Source of the DNA: Symbiodinium microadriaticum
Taxonomy: Eukaryota; Sar; Dinophyceae; Suessiales; Symbiodiniaceae
DNA length: 64,000 bases
Reading direction: 5' to 3'
Assembly (NCBI GenBank): GCA_001939145.1
Contig: LSRX01001324.1
Coordinates: 20,311 to 84,310 of the forward strand
Below the pieces are notes generated by a model. The model made no database searches, was not told where the DNA came from, and saw only the letters and a program-made list of their open reading frames with translations. The stretch's first letter is position 1, and each line of letters begins with the position of its first letter. A program made the position numbers and the translations under genes. Positions 32,690-43,784 of the stretch are shown here, in pieces.

Positions 32690-34100
32690 TCGCACACCTT
32701 ACGCTTGGTCATCCAACTTATATGAACTTTGCCCCCTGTATAATGACGAGAAATAGGCTGCGAACGCTTGGCCTGCTGCTGACCACTGCCTGAAGGAAGC
32801 TCTGTCCAAGAGCCGATGGCCGGAGGCGGTTATAGCCTGCAGCAGATGCCTGGTCAGGCGGGACCAGGGCACGGCACAGGAAGCCACGAAAACACTGCAG
32901 AAACTGCTGGCGGGACATGGGCCGCTTGCAAAATGCTGTACTGTCAGAAATCTGTAACAGCTCAGACGCCTTTAGGGCCAGGGCCGGCCACGGGTAAGTC
33001 GCCTCTTTAGGGTGCACATTCTCCAGGCAATCACGCAAGCACTCACACAAACTAGACCCTAAAAGCTGAACATCTGGCAATGCCCAATCATAAGCCGGCC
33101 GGGTGCCCTTGACCCGCGACTTGCCCATCGCACAGCGAAATTCAAGCCAAATGGGGGGTCCCGAGTGCACACGTAGCAGGACGGACCGCTGAAAATGCCG
33201 AAATCTGATGCAAGACACAGCGCTCGCCAAGATGAAGGCTCCAACCGTCTAATCAAGTTCACGAGCTCCCAGGGCTGGAGCTCCGGAGCTTGAGCACTCT
33301 TGTGTCCTAAAGCATGGCACTTCAAAGGCCGGGTCAAGAATGATCCAAGGGAAAAGCCGCTCCAAAATGTTTATTGCACCATGCCAACGCATTGTAAACC
33401 CTAGAAGCAGCAGTTGGACCCCCAAAGGAAACTTGGCGTAGGAAAGTCGCAATCTGAGCAGGGCTGGGGTTAGCCAAAGAAAATTGGTTCTCATTGGCAG
33501 CTCGAATCCATCTACGAAGGCTGGCTGACACTTGTCCCAAGTGGCCCGCGCTGCACGTGCTAGCCGAAGACATGACCAACGCCTCAGCTGCAGCGATACT
33601 AGCTTCATTCGCCCAGTCGACAGGCCCGATACCCAGCGCAGACACATCCAGAAAGTGTGTAGCTGCCAAAGTGAATAGCTCCCTCACCTTCTGTTGTGTC
33701 GCAGGTGGAGTCGCCTTGTTCGGCCCCCTTGCAACGTCACTGGCACGGTCTGAGACGAATGCCGCCAAGGTATCAAGATCTTCTGGCGCTTGTTCGGGCA
33801 GACAGCAATGGAAGGCTTCCACAGACTGACATCTCGGTCAGCACTACCACGAGCTGCTGCACTAGTACGGACCGAAGTGCTATGCTCAAGGTCAGCTCTA
33901 GCCGCACACACCTGATATAGGTCCTGCATGAAGAGTATGTCAGATCTGGACGCACCTTCAAGATCCTCCAATTCACACAGGTACTGATTAACATCTTGCC
34001 AGAACCAGCGGATATCGCATACTGTCTGTATGCCCGAGGAAGAAAGCCAAGATTCCAGCCTCTGATGACCCTCGAGAAGCTCGGCCAGAGAACGATCCAT
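32690..34100 (-). pseudogene. Tyrosine recombinase of the YR element
   Basis: The ATG at 34100 opens MDRSLAELLEGHQRLESWL, an N-terminal helical domain. A frameshift near 33820 leads into APEDLDTLAAFVSDRASDV, WIRAANENQFSLANPSPA and YNALAWCNKHFGAAFPL, a SAM-like core-binding domain. After another shift (33337) come LQPWELVNLIRRLE and, in the 33230 frame, the catalytic-domain start CIRFRHFQRS (33212-33183), which carries the first conserved Arg. WLEFRCAMGKSRVKGTRP, KRPMSRQQFLQCFRG and YNRLRP follow, and in a further frame SRHYTGGK (about 32730-32748), the probable context of the nucleophilic Tyr. Tyrosine recombinases integrate circular or linear element DNA. At least three frameshifts; the Tyr assignment rests on position only. 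Confidence 0.75.
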
Positions 34101-34104
34101 GGCC

Positions 34105-34228
34105 GCCGAGGAAGAAAAATTCGAATCCCTGCTGCCGGGGGCTCGGGCCTGGAGCTTCGGGATTCGTAACACCTGAAGAATTCAAGACACAAAGGGCCCT
34201 ACCCAACCAACCTACGTGTTGTAATCAA
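34105..34228 (-). repeat. 5' terminal repeat of the YR element
   Basis: Plus-strand AAAAATTCGAATCCCTG, TTCGGGATTCGTAACACCTG, GAATTCAAGACACAAAGGGC and AACCTACGTGTTGTAATCAA recur, in the same order, in the 3' units at 25690-26045. The inverted CGAATCCC/GGGATTCG pair here has a longer GC-rich loop than in the 3' copies. It ends a few bases before the recombinase ATG. Confidence 0.85.
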
Positions 34229-34282
34229 CAAGTCAGCACCGCACCTGCAGATTCCGCACCTGCCATCTTGTAGAGATTTTTT

Positions 34283-35240
34283 TTAGTGGTGATAGTGGTG
34301 GCAGTGGTGGTTTTCGTGGCAAGTAGTACGAATACTAGTAAGGTAAGGCCGAATCCACTCGTTCGCCCAGGTCAACTCGTGACGACGAGCATGAAAGGCG
34401 CGAGATTCTGGCAGGCGCATGCAGGCACAATACGTCGTGAGCTTTACATGTTCCATTGGGGCATGCCCCTGGCTTCGGGACTCACTCTCGAACATGCCAG
34501 GCGAGATTGTTGGTGCAGAATCGCTTGGAGGTGAAAACAGTTGTGAACGTGTAGGACGAAGGACTGAGAAACGACCCCATTGCAGGATATTCGGGACCGA
34601 GAGGTCCAGGTACGGCGAGAGCCAGCTTACCTGTGGAACTTCGTCGACTGCTGGGACCTTGATGCTACACAATGTTACGAAATACACCAGAAAACCAGAG
34701 TCTAGAGGACCACTCAACATGTTGCAAAATCGAACTGGCTCGCGTCATTCCTTTGCTCTCCCTCACTGCTGTTCAGATCTGGTGAACGTGGCATCTTCTT
34801 TGCGGCTTCGGGTGAGCACTTTGTTGCCTTTGGAACGAGTGACTGGCTCCCAAAAGCCCATGTCGCGGAAAGCCTCCCCAACAACCCAAGACCCCAACAG
34901 AGTGACCATCATGTACAAAAAAGCAACTGTGGCGGCAGTAGCCGTAACAGCGGTAGCAACTACTCCAAGACAGCAACAGCAACATCAATGGAAAAAAACA
35001 ACAATCATGTTCTGCATTGACGGTTTCGGTGTTGAGATTTTTGCCTGCCGGGACCGGTCCCGAACCGTCGGTCACTTCGAGGTACTGGGCGAGGTGCCCA
35101 TAGCTCACAAGTCGGGGAACAAGGCTGCGCAAACGTCGCACAACAGCATCTGTCACGGCAGTGTCGCCTTCTTCTGGGCGTCAGTAGCTCTAATGCTGAT
35201 GGCAATGCGATTGGCGATACGGAGCGCTTACCAGTTCTGA
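34283..35240. other. Overlapping unassigned frames on both strands
   Basis: Plus-strand frame 34419-35240 is 273 codons, ends in a hydrophobic segment (last 25 residues) and has a Gln-rich stretch near residue 190, but no domain. On the minus strand 34773-35165 reads DAVVRRLRSLVPRLVSYGHL then AQYLEVTDGSGPVPAGKN, a coherent exon-like block, and 34283-34720 is another 145-codon frame. The minus-strand blocks look more protein-like to me; none is identified. Confidence 0.3.
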
Positions 35241-35245
35241 TTCCA

Positions 35246-36896
35246 TCAATGGGATCTCGTCACTGGCAACTTAAGGGCATGCTCAGGCGCAGACTTCGTG
35301 ATGTGAATGTAATTCTCGAAGCGCTGTCGGATCATGCCCTGGAGCTTCCCTTTGAGGTGTTCTCCCATACCTGCAGTCAAGCTGTGCCTTGCTTGGCTCT
35401 TGAAACTGACCTCCCTTAACTCAGACTTCTGTTGGATCTGAGTTCTTGGCGCATGACGAGAGGATTGACCTATGTGTACGGCTCGGACACAACGGTCCGC
35501 GAAACACAGGAATGTCTTATCGCTGTGCATTGTAGACTTTACATGAACAGAAATTGCTTTGGCAGGGTGCTGTCATCGTACCATCCCTGGCAGTGCCCGA
35601 CGGTGCAAGCGATGATGATGCCTAAACATCAGCTGCTAGTGGAAACACAAAGGTTTCGAAAGGTGCTGTATATGTTCAAGGCCGCAGCATCATCGTGCCA
35701 AGACCTTCGGCCCGAAACCCCCATACGTCCGTTTGAAGCAACCAGCTGGACCAGCTGCAGCTGGAGGATCGACGAGTTCCCGACGAGAAGTCCGATGGCG
35801 GGTCCGAGGGTGCCTTCGACCTCGCTGGTGATTGCTCGAGCCTCGGAACGCGGGGACCAAAGAGACAGCGGCCATCGTTTCCGTGAGGTGAGCCAAGCCC
35901 AGCGGCAAGAGAGGCTGAGGCTGATCCCCGCTGGAGGACGCTCCTCCGCCCAGAACAGCCATCGTGCTCTCATCAGGGCCCCGCACAACTGCAACAGCCG
36001 TCGTCTCCTGTGTGAAAGGCCAGCGGATGGGCCGAAGGCAGCGACCTGCGGATCTGGCAACGTGCGATTTGTCCCCACATCCCCAAAGGGAAAGTAGTCT
36101 GAGGTGAAAAATGATAAGGTTCAGCCTGACAAGATTTCCACTAGCCACATTCAGCAGCCACAGGAGTTCATCTGACAGCCTCAAGGTATCAAGCCAAGAG
36201 CCAATAACACAATAAGTCGAAGAAGCTCAAGGTATGAAAACGTGAGGCATTACGACCGAAATGTCAGGAGCTGGGCACAAGCCAGCCGAAATGAGCCAGC
36301 ACCAACCGAGGTACCAAGGCAAACGGTCGGGAATCCCAGGATTTCTTCCTAATTCGAACAAACAAGAAGATCTCCTACTCTCGGTACGAAGAAGTCATAC
36401 GACTCCAAGCAAAGCCCTATGGCAAATCTCATACAACTTGATGTTGCTGTCATTTTCTGGGCACATGGCCAACCTGACCTGTTTGGGAACAAGGCCGGAC
36501 TGTAGAGGCGGGGTTTCATTTTCCCATCCCACGAGGAAGGGACGCGGGAGAACAAGGAGGTACATGCATGGATAACGCAATCCTGGACAAGCCGGCCGGA
36601 ACAAAGCATGAACAGTTTTTCTCCTACAACCCGGCCGCCCCATCCCATAGACAGGAAGAGCTTCTCGGACACCGCATCCATCGAACAGAACACAGTGGGC
36701 ACAAGGTGCAAAAGGAATGACAAGAGGGGAGGGGGGCGGGCTGGCTGAGATCCCACACACACATGCAGAGACGAGGAAAACAGCTCACGAGCTTGCACTC
36801 CCTAAAAAGCCGTGGAAATCATCGGCGTTGTGAAGGCCGGCCCACAAAACGCATGGCACTTGGCGGCTGGAGAAAAGCCAGTTGATTGTCAAAAGG
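35246..36896. other. No gene recognised
   Basis: GC-rich stretch with long overlapping frames in several phases (for example 35432-36097 on plus and 35690-36184 on minus), the usual consequence of GC-rich sequence. Nothing is identified. Confidence 0.4.
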
Positions 36897-37526
36897 CTAA
36901 CATCTGCTGGCAGGCGCCTCTTGCCCACGGACTCTGGGGACTTTGTACCTACATATAGTCGTACTGTGCTTCCTTGTGCCGTACAAGTGCTGCTCGCTTG
37001 GTGAGCGCTCTGCCAGCAAATTGAAATGTTGGAGGGTTGTAATGCAATGCGAGTCCGACTCTAAGCGGTGCTTGCAGCAAGAAACCTGCCAACTTAGGAC
37101 TCCCATGATCCTAAACTGGGTTGCAGGAGCGTCGTCGCCAAGGCCGAGGTGACAGTGACTCTTCCGGACACCGACCCGTGTCCCGTTCAATGCAATGATC
37201 TTTCCGCCAGAATTGCCATGCTCCTCACTGACCTGCCTTCTTGATGCGTCTCTTGGATGCTGTGTGCACTCCGTGCAAGGTGTGCTGTGCACAGGATCTC
37301 GGAGTACTTTGAATGCTTCCCCCTCCAACATCTCTTGGACAGTGGTGATTTTGTTGGTGACGCTACGTGCTAGTGCCACCCCACCGGCCGCTCGGTTCGC
37401 AGATTCCGGCCTCTCGTTTGAGTGCTGGTTCTTACATTCCTTGGTCGCACCCTGGAGCACTTTGCCCGTGACCACAGGCAAAGCGGACATCAAAGCGTGT
37501 GTGCGCGCAAGGTCGATTGGGAGCAT
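36897..37526 (-). CDS. Unrecognised 209-codon frame
   Basis: Open from 37526 (MLPIDLARTHALMSALPVV) to 36897. The middle (residues 55-85, LARSVTNKITTVQEMLEGEA) is helix-like; the C-terminal half is Cys/His/Arg-rich without regular spacing. No family recognised, no repeat within it, and the flanking 37432-37960 minus frames are unrelated. Could be a host exon. Confidence 0.25.
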   Translation of the reverse strand: MLPIDLARTHALMSALPVVTGKVLQGATKECKNQHSNERPESANRAAGGVALARSVTNKITTVQEMLEGEAFKVLRDPVHSTPCTECTQHPRDASRRQVSEEHGNSGGKIIALNGTRVGVRKSHCHLGLGDDAPATQFRIMGVLSWQVSCCKHRLESDSHCITTLQHFNLLAERSPSEQHLYGTRKHSTTICRYKVPRVRGQEAPASRC

Positions 37527-38062
37527 GGGGATTCAAACTAGACCATCGAGGAGGTGAGAGGAAGGATGGACGGGAAGAGCAGGATCCAGTGGAGAGGCTG
37601 AGAAGACTGATGCGCAGCAGGCCCCCAGTGATAGCAGGGAACCAGCAACCCCAAGTGTAAGAGGCCGGGCGGGCCACGCCCGACCTCCTCCTGCTGCAGT
37701 AGGATGTTGGGATGTGAACTTTTGGCCTGCTTCAATCATATGCAGCCTGGCCCCCCTTGAAGCCAGGTACAAGGCAGCCTCCACACCATGTTGTGTCGAG
37801 CAGCAAAAGGGGTCGTTCCGGCCATGAATCGCATGAGTAGCGACCGGAGGGATAAGACCCCGCTCTGGGACATTTCGGCGAGGGACTCGCCAGTGTCGCA
37901 ATTGACATTCCGGCGCACAAGCCGAAGCACGAGATGTGCCGAACAATGACCTGCAATAGTGCCTAATACATCCGGTTCAATGGTAGAGGAGTCATCTGGT
38001 GGGGCAACCGCCCCCTCCCCGAAAAGACAGTAATGGAATTCCTAAGCCCTAAGTAGTGGCAC

Positions 38063-38749
38063 ATGCCTGTGCGGCCGTCGTACAACGGACAGTCTTCGGC
38101 TGCGGTTCCACTTTTCCCCGTACGTGGGGGCCGGCCCCAAACACCACGAGCCACTGTGAAGTTGTCCCAAAGAGAAAGCTGCCACCAAAAAGGACAAGGC
38201 TGTAGAGGATCCGCCGGCTTGCCGGCCGGCTCGAGTTTCCAGAGAGAGCGTCGGCCCGGTAGGCCCAGTGAAGTGCAGCGACGTACAACCAGACTCGGCG
38301 ATAGCGCTGAGAAAATCCCTTCGAGAAGCCTTAAATTCTTTCCGAAGCCGTCAAAGTATAAACGCGAGTGTGGAGAGCAGCAAGGTCTAGAAGGGTCTAG
38401 CCTCCAGCCCCGAGCAGCTGACAAGCCTGTTCTCCGTTATATCCTCCCAGACAGATCAGACAAGTGGGACAACAATTCTTCCAAACACAACAGCAACAAG
38501 CTTAAAATCCTCCAAAACATACAGGCGAGCATTGGAAATCCTAGGAAAGCCATCCCCGACAGGTCCAAAAATCATGAGCAATGCACCAGAAAGTCCTGGA
38601 TACTGTCAATGTTGGGGAATGTCGAAATCGCTAGGCTAGATCCTGACATTTTGCAAAAAAGAAGGGTCAAACAAAAGCCTGAATGGTTTGGAAGCATTCA
38701 TGGTTTGGAAGCAGCTGCTTTACGAGACAAGTTGCACAAAACCGTCTGA
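38063..38749 (+). CDS. Unrecognised basic 228-codon frame
   Basis: Lys/Arg/Ser/Gln-rich frame without membrane segments. Near its end a short DNA duplication (TGGTTTGGAAGCA at about 38684 and 38702) gives a repeated W/G-F-G-S-I-H-G-L-E pattern. A 153-codon frame (37963-38424) lies on the opposite strand. No domain recognised. Confidence 0.2.
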   Translation: MPVRPSYNGQSSAAVPLFPVRGGRPQTPRATVKLSQRESCHQKGQGCRGSAGLPAGSSFQRERRPGRPSEVQRRTTRLGDSAEKIPSRSLKFFPKPSKYKRECGEQQGLEGSSLQPRAADKPVLRYILPDRSDKWDNNSSKHNSNKLKILQNIQASIGNPRKAIPDRSKNHEQCTRKSWILSMLGNVEIARLDPDILQKRRVKQKPEWFGSIHGLEAAALRDKLHKTV

Positions 38750-39769
38750 ATGAGAATCACAAGTGGTCTACTTTCGTAGACTTCATGAACAGCAATGCGG
38801 CCTGTATGCCATGGCATGTTTCTCTACTGGCTCGTGCCCGTGCCCTCTCTGGCCAAACCAAACGGCTGACACAAGTCTGCATCCGACCGCACACGAAAGA
38901 ACGGAGGCTATCTATCAGAGCGGCACTGAAGTTGGTGATTTTCGGATCTTCGCCGATCAGCACACGTGGGAAAGGCTGCCAAACCTACCTTGCTGCTTGA
39001 GACACACTGCCTCTCAACTTTTTGCCTCCCAATTGGAGGAAGACCTTGGCAACAATTTTTTCTGAAGGTCCCTGCAACCTTGGGGATTGTCAAGCGCCCT
39101 GCTGTGTTAACAGAGGCGCTGCTACCAGCCTTCGACGATGCTTCTTGGTTGACCCCGATCAGCTTATATGTGAACTTCATTGAGCAGGGTGCTTGCAGCT
39201 GACTGCTGCCGTCCAAGGCTGCCAAGGCCTTGCCAGAAGCACATTGCCACAAACATAAATCGCCTGCACGCGAGCCTCCTTGAGTCCATTTATGTCATTC
39301 TCCCTTCTCTGCTTTCGCTCCTGCATTTCATCGCAAACCCTAGCACTCGTGGCAATCGGTCAAGCGCTTTGCTGCCCGCAGTAGCGCTGCATAGTCTAGC
39401 TAGCAAGCGCTCCTCGTATGGCTCGGGCTTGGCCACGCATTGATCCTCTTCCGCCACAACCCATCAACGACATCATTAATCCCTCGGCATCCCAGGACAC
39501 ATACAGTCGATGGAACTCGACAGCCCCCGCAGAATCAATTGCGTCACGACTGCTGATGTCGCAGCCCGTGAGAACTCAACTGACTTGACTCCTGGAGCTT
39601 GGCTGTGAAGTCCTTCCAAATTCATCTTGGCAATAGAAAGTGCGAAACACAGTCCGTGCGTCCTGCAAAGCATCCAGCTCCTCTTTGGCTGCCGCATGGT
39701 CGGAGCTGAGCTCGTTGAGAAGCTGTGCGCCGAGCGTTCCATGCTGAGTCCGTCGCACTGTTCTGATTC
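38750..39769. other. No gene recognised
   Basis: Short frames only; leads into a CTN-repeat block. Confidence 0.5.
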
Positions 39770-39919
39770 TACCCGCGCTACTACCAGTATTACTACCACC
39801 ACTGCCGCCACCACCGCCACCACCACCCTTGCTACTTACTACTAAACCACAACTTCTGCTCCTGCTCCTGCTCCTCCTCCTCCTGCTCCTCCTTCTGCTC
39901 CTCACGACTACTTCTACTA

Positions 39920-39973
<54 letters not shown>

Positions 39974-40099
39974 CTACTCCTACTCCTGCTCCTACTGCTA
40001 CTGCTACTGCTACTGCTACTGCTACTGCTACTGCTACTGCTACTGCTACTGCTACTGCTACTGCTACTGCTACCGCTACTGCTGCGGCTCCTGCTACTG

Positions 40100-40149
<50 letters not shown>

Positions 40150-40150
40150 C

Positions 40151-40207
<57 letters not shown>

Positions 40208-40280
40208 AAGCTACTAATACTGCTACTACTACTAACTACCTACTACTAACTACCTACTTCTACTAGTACTAGTACTACTA

Positions 40281-40341
<61 letters not shown>

Positions 40342-40390
40342 CACCACCACGACTACTACTACCACCACCACTACCACTACACACTCCTAC
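39770..40390. repeat. Compound CTN microsatellite block
   Basis: Successive tracts of (ACC)n, (CTCCTG)n, (ACT)n, (CTACTG)n to about 40090, (CTCCTG)n, then pure (CTG)n to about 40205, then (ACT)n and (ACC)n again. The tracts give poly-Leu, poly-Thr or poly-Ala open frames that are not genes. Confidence 0.95.
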
Positions 40391-41290
40391 TACGACAATA
40401 AAACATGGGATGCTGGGCTAGAGCCAGGCATCCTTGAATAAATGTTGTTAAGAAAACCATGTTAAATGTTCGGCACAATCCTATGTCGCCCCTATCATCT
40501 TCCTATGTTCGCCTATTTTTTCGACAACAAGACAAGTGAAAAATAGGAAAAGAATTGAATTAAAATATGATTCCGGTGAGAAATGCTAGATTTCGATGCA
40601 AAAATAAAAACATGGTTTCCCCCAATTTCCTCAACAGAAGCCACAAAAGGGCAAACCAGACCAACACAGTGTTGAAATAGGATGCCGGTGGGGAAATGCC
40701 AGGTTTTGATGTAACAATCGAAACCTTTATAACAACTTGTCCTTCAAAAGCAACGAAAAAAGTACAAAACAACAGAAAACTGTGATTCAACCAAGATTCC
40801 GATGGGAAACCCACAGTCTCGATGCAAACAAGAAAGGCACCGAAAATGCTGCATTTTCGGCACAATCCTGGTGTGTTCCTATTGTTCCCGTTTTCCTGTT
40901 AATGCAAGAGTCAAGAAAACACAGAAAATGCTTCATGTTCGCCAGAATCCTATTTGTTCCAAATATGTTCCTACTGTTCACTTCTTGTGTTCGCAAAATA
41001 GGGAAAATAACAAAATAGGAGAAAAAACAAATGGGAAATCCTAGGTGTCGGTTCCAGAATCAACAAATCACAGAAACTGCTTGATTCTCGACACAATCCC
41101 ATTTGTACTTAATGGTTTCCTACTGTTTACTTTGTTCCCAAACTGTGGAAGAATGAAGCAGCAAACAAATAAGAAAAGTAAGTTGACATAGAATTTCGGT
41201 TGGAAACTCTAGGTTTCTATGCAAAAAACGAAAAACATCGAAAACTGTTCGTGTTCGACACAATCCTATGGGTGCTCCTATTTTGTCCCT
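40391..41290. repeat. Diverged satellite-like tandem repeat
   Basis: Two sub-motifs recur: ATTCCGGTGAGAAATGC-like (about 40568, 40682, 40796 and 41192; first three 114 bp apart) followed by TTTCGATGCAAA, and CACAATCCTAT-like followed by GTTCCTATTGTTCC (about 40470, 40861, 41092, 41260). Copies are too diverged for a single unit length to hold throughout. No gene. Confidence 0.6.
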
Positions 41291-41299
41291 AAGCTCGAA

Positions 41300-41347
41300 T
41301 TAGCATCTACTGCTACTACGACTACTACTACTACTACTACTACTACG

Positions 41348-41396
<49 letters not shown>

Positions 41397-41405
41397 TCTT
41401 CTTCT
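41300..41405. repeat. (CTA)n microsatellite
   Basis: About 100 bp of CTA/ACT units, near-pure. Confidence 0.95.
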
Positions 41406-42605
41406 AGTACTACCACCACGACGACGACGACGACTACTACCACTGCCCACCACCATGACCACTACTCCTCCTCCTGCTGCTGCCCTCTGTAGGGGGGTGT
41501 GGATGCAGAGGGTGGGCTTGGCGAAAGGGTGGACCGGGGGTGTGGTAACCCGCCTCCCACCTGGCTCAGCAAGGACCATGTTCCAGAGAACTATCGTGCT
41601 TTCGGGATGGTCCACCGGACGGGCAGGTTTGAGCTTGTGGGCGGGCATGCCAACACAGCGAGCAGGAAAAGACAGAGCTCGACCAAGTCGACAAAGCCTT
41701 CTGCAAAGCGCTGACATCGGCTGTCCGAGCTTCCACCTGCATAAATGACATGGATCTGCATCTGCAAGCAATGCGAACCATCACACACCAAGAAATGTGT
41801 CAAGCGGACCAGATGTTCACAGACTGGTTGTGACTTGGAAACCGTCTGGATCTGGAACATGTATTCCATCCACAATTACCCGTTGCTTTCATATTTCCTT
41901 GCATTCTTCCTGCCGGCAGAGATGTTAAGGCTGCCTTTAAAGCGGTGGCGGTTCACCACCAAACTGGATTTGCAGAGCTTCAGCACATCGTGAGTTGCAG
42001 GGTCTTGGGCAGCCTTCGGCTTCAGTGGTGCTCGCAGCGCTCTATGTGCGTGTTTCCGCCGGGGCCAGCTAATCATCACAGTTGGAACACTGTCGGTGGC
42101 CAGGGGGAGGTCGTCGGTACTGCTCGGGGTTGCTGGGCGCACACCGCCTCTGCAGAGACCCACGGATGCTCATCATGCTCTCCTTTGCTTGACCTGACAT
42201 GATTCTGTGCCGATCCGCAGCATGCCAATGATGCTCATGACACTCTTCTGTTGTTTTGCCTGAAATGTCGCCCGTGTTGCTGCCCAACTGACAGGACATG
42301 CTCGCCGCTCCTCCCTCAACAGCTGGTTTGCGGGATCACTGCTGTGGCAAGCTACAGTGGCGTCTTGCAAGCAACTATGGGGGAAGAGGATTGCGATTTC
42401 CGATTGTTTCAGGACTCTCTGCTGCTTTGTTGCAATATGTTGTGCGAAGCAAATGCGTGAAGAATCATTGCGGCTCCTTGCGCCCACCGAGAAAGTTAAA
42501 CTATTTTGCGTTCGTAAGGGAAGCTAGTGGCGAAACGACATACGACCCCACGCCCATCGAGAGGGTTCATCGCCTCATCAAGGGCCATCACTTCTATGAT
42601 CTTCT
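41406..42605. other. No gene recognised
   Basis: Short frames on both strands, none with motifs. Confidence 0.5.
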
Positions 42606-43054
42606 ATGCGAAGCAAAAAGCAAAGCAGCCCAGGAAACACCACGGCTTCTCCCCTTTGTTCCATGCTATACTGTTCGTCACGTTCACCTCCCCTCTTTCC
42701 TGTCCCCCTTTATCGTGGCATGTCTTGTTGCTGTGTCTGTTTCCCTCCCGCCCCTGTCCCTTGTCCCCTCTTTCTCTGCTGCTTCGAGACTGCCGGGGGT
42801 GTTAGAATAAATAGGCCCCATGAACCTGAGACAAATCCAGGGCGGAACAAAAGCACGAACCTGCAGCATGGGCACACAAGCCTCCGGTTGGGAAAACATA
42901 TGCATAGACAGACGAACTTACCGGGTCTTACCGGACAAAAACCATGGAGTCGCGAACCAAGCATGGAACGCTTTCCTGAGGTTAACTATGTTAACTGCAA
43001 GGTACAAGAGAATGCCAAACATCATCTTGCCATTTGGTGCTGCAGAATTCATCC

Positions 43055-43726
43055 TTACACCGCCCTCTGCCCAACGACAGGCCTCATGCTGCTTGGACGC
43101 TTGCATGACGCCATTGTCAGTCGAAATCCGCCTGACTCAGATGCCGTGAGAGACAATGTGCTAATTGATGCACTGCCCATTGCCCTGCAGCTCAAGGCCA
43201 GGCGCGTGCTCGGAAGCGGCTTGGCTCTCACGCGCCTCCTGAAAGAGCGCATGAGCCAAATTTCGGCAAAGAAAGGCATCCGAGGCTTTGGCCAATTCCA
43301 TTGCCTCGGATTACGAGTAACCATCTTCCTTGCAAGTGCTGCCTTGCGATGCTCTCGGTCAAGTGCCCTCTTGCGCATCTGGGACGCTGCGAACTCTATC
43401 ATCGAGACCTGAACAAACATTCGGGAACCACACTCCATACTGAGTCCCAGGGGCCATCCTGGAAACTCAAGCACACACGACTGGAGAACGGGATCGGGAA
43501 TAGCCGTAGCACAGGCTTGGCCGGACTTTGAGCTGGTTACAGGGCCGGCCAACCCACGTTTCCGACCCTTCTGTTCCCACACGCCCAGCCGACCAAGTCG
43601 CCTGCATGGGGAGGGGGTGTGGAAATATGCATCACGCCACTGTGGACGCCGATTCAAAATACACATCACGCAAGCCTTAATCCCCAAGATGACGCAGGAT
43701 TTCATGATCGTTGCCGGAAACTCCAT
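43055..43726 (-). CDS. Possible host exons with helical, charged content
   Basis: Within a 223-codon minus frame, an acceptor-like TTTGTTCAG at about 43415 is followed by VSMIEFAASQMRKRALDREH then RKAALARKM. A donor-like ATG|GTTACTCG lies at about 43325 and a second acceptor CTCTTTCAG at about 43243 precedes EARESQAASEHAPGLELQGN. Together they suggest two exons of a helical protein separated by a short GT-AG intron. The plus strand over the same interval (42606-43412) also has a 268-codon frame without recognisable content. Product unknown; the exon model is inference. Confidence 0.3.
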   Translation of the reverse strand: MEFPATIMKSCVILGIKACVMCILNRRPQWRDAYFHTPSPCRRLGRLGVWEQKGRKRGLAGPVTSSKSGQACATAIPDPVLQSCVLEFPGWPLGLSMECGSRMFVQVSMIEFAASQMRKRALDREHRKAALARKMVTRNPRQWNWPKPRMPFFAEIWLMRSFRRRVRAKPLPSTRLALSCRAMGSASISTLSLTASESGGFRLTMASCKRPSSMRPVVGQRAV

Positions 43727-43784
43727 ACCTCAACGAAAGCTCGAATCTTTTGCGGTGCGGATTGCTTCTTTTTGATGCGATTTG

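Larger units (their letters stand above)
25473..34228 (-). mobile_element. Decayed tyrosine-recombinase retroelement carrying a DNA methyltransferase
   Basis: About 8.7 kb on the minus strand. Order along the element: tyrosine recombinase (34100-32690), a small Cys-rich frame (32121-31747), a CCCH zinc-finger protein (31562-30615), an HxD oxygenase-like segment (30571-29930), a C5-cytosine methyltransferase (29790-28500), then reverse transcriptase and RNase H (27950-26211). Related direct repeats border it: a 5' copy at about 34105-34228 and repeated 3' copies within 25473-26130. The recombinase places it with DIRS/Ngaro-type elements, although recombinase-first order is unlike classical DIRS (gag, RT, RH, methyltransferase, recombinase). 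Retrotransposon-borne C5 methyltransferases are established in dinoflagellates. Every ORF has at least one frameshift, so this copy is dead. Confidence 0.8.

Noticed and set aside
34419..35240. 273-codon plus frame as a firm gene
   Set aside because: No domain, and more coherent blocks lie on the opposite strand; kept only as unassigned.
39829..40266. Leu/Thr/Ala-rich 145-codon frame
   Set aside because: Product of CTN microsatellite tracts.
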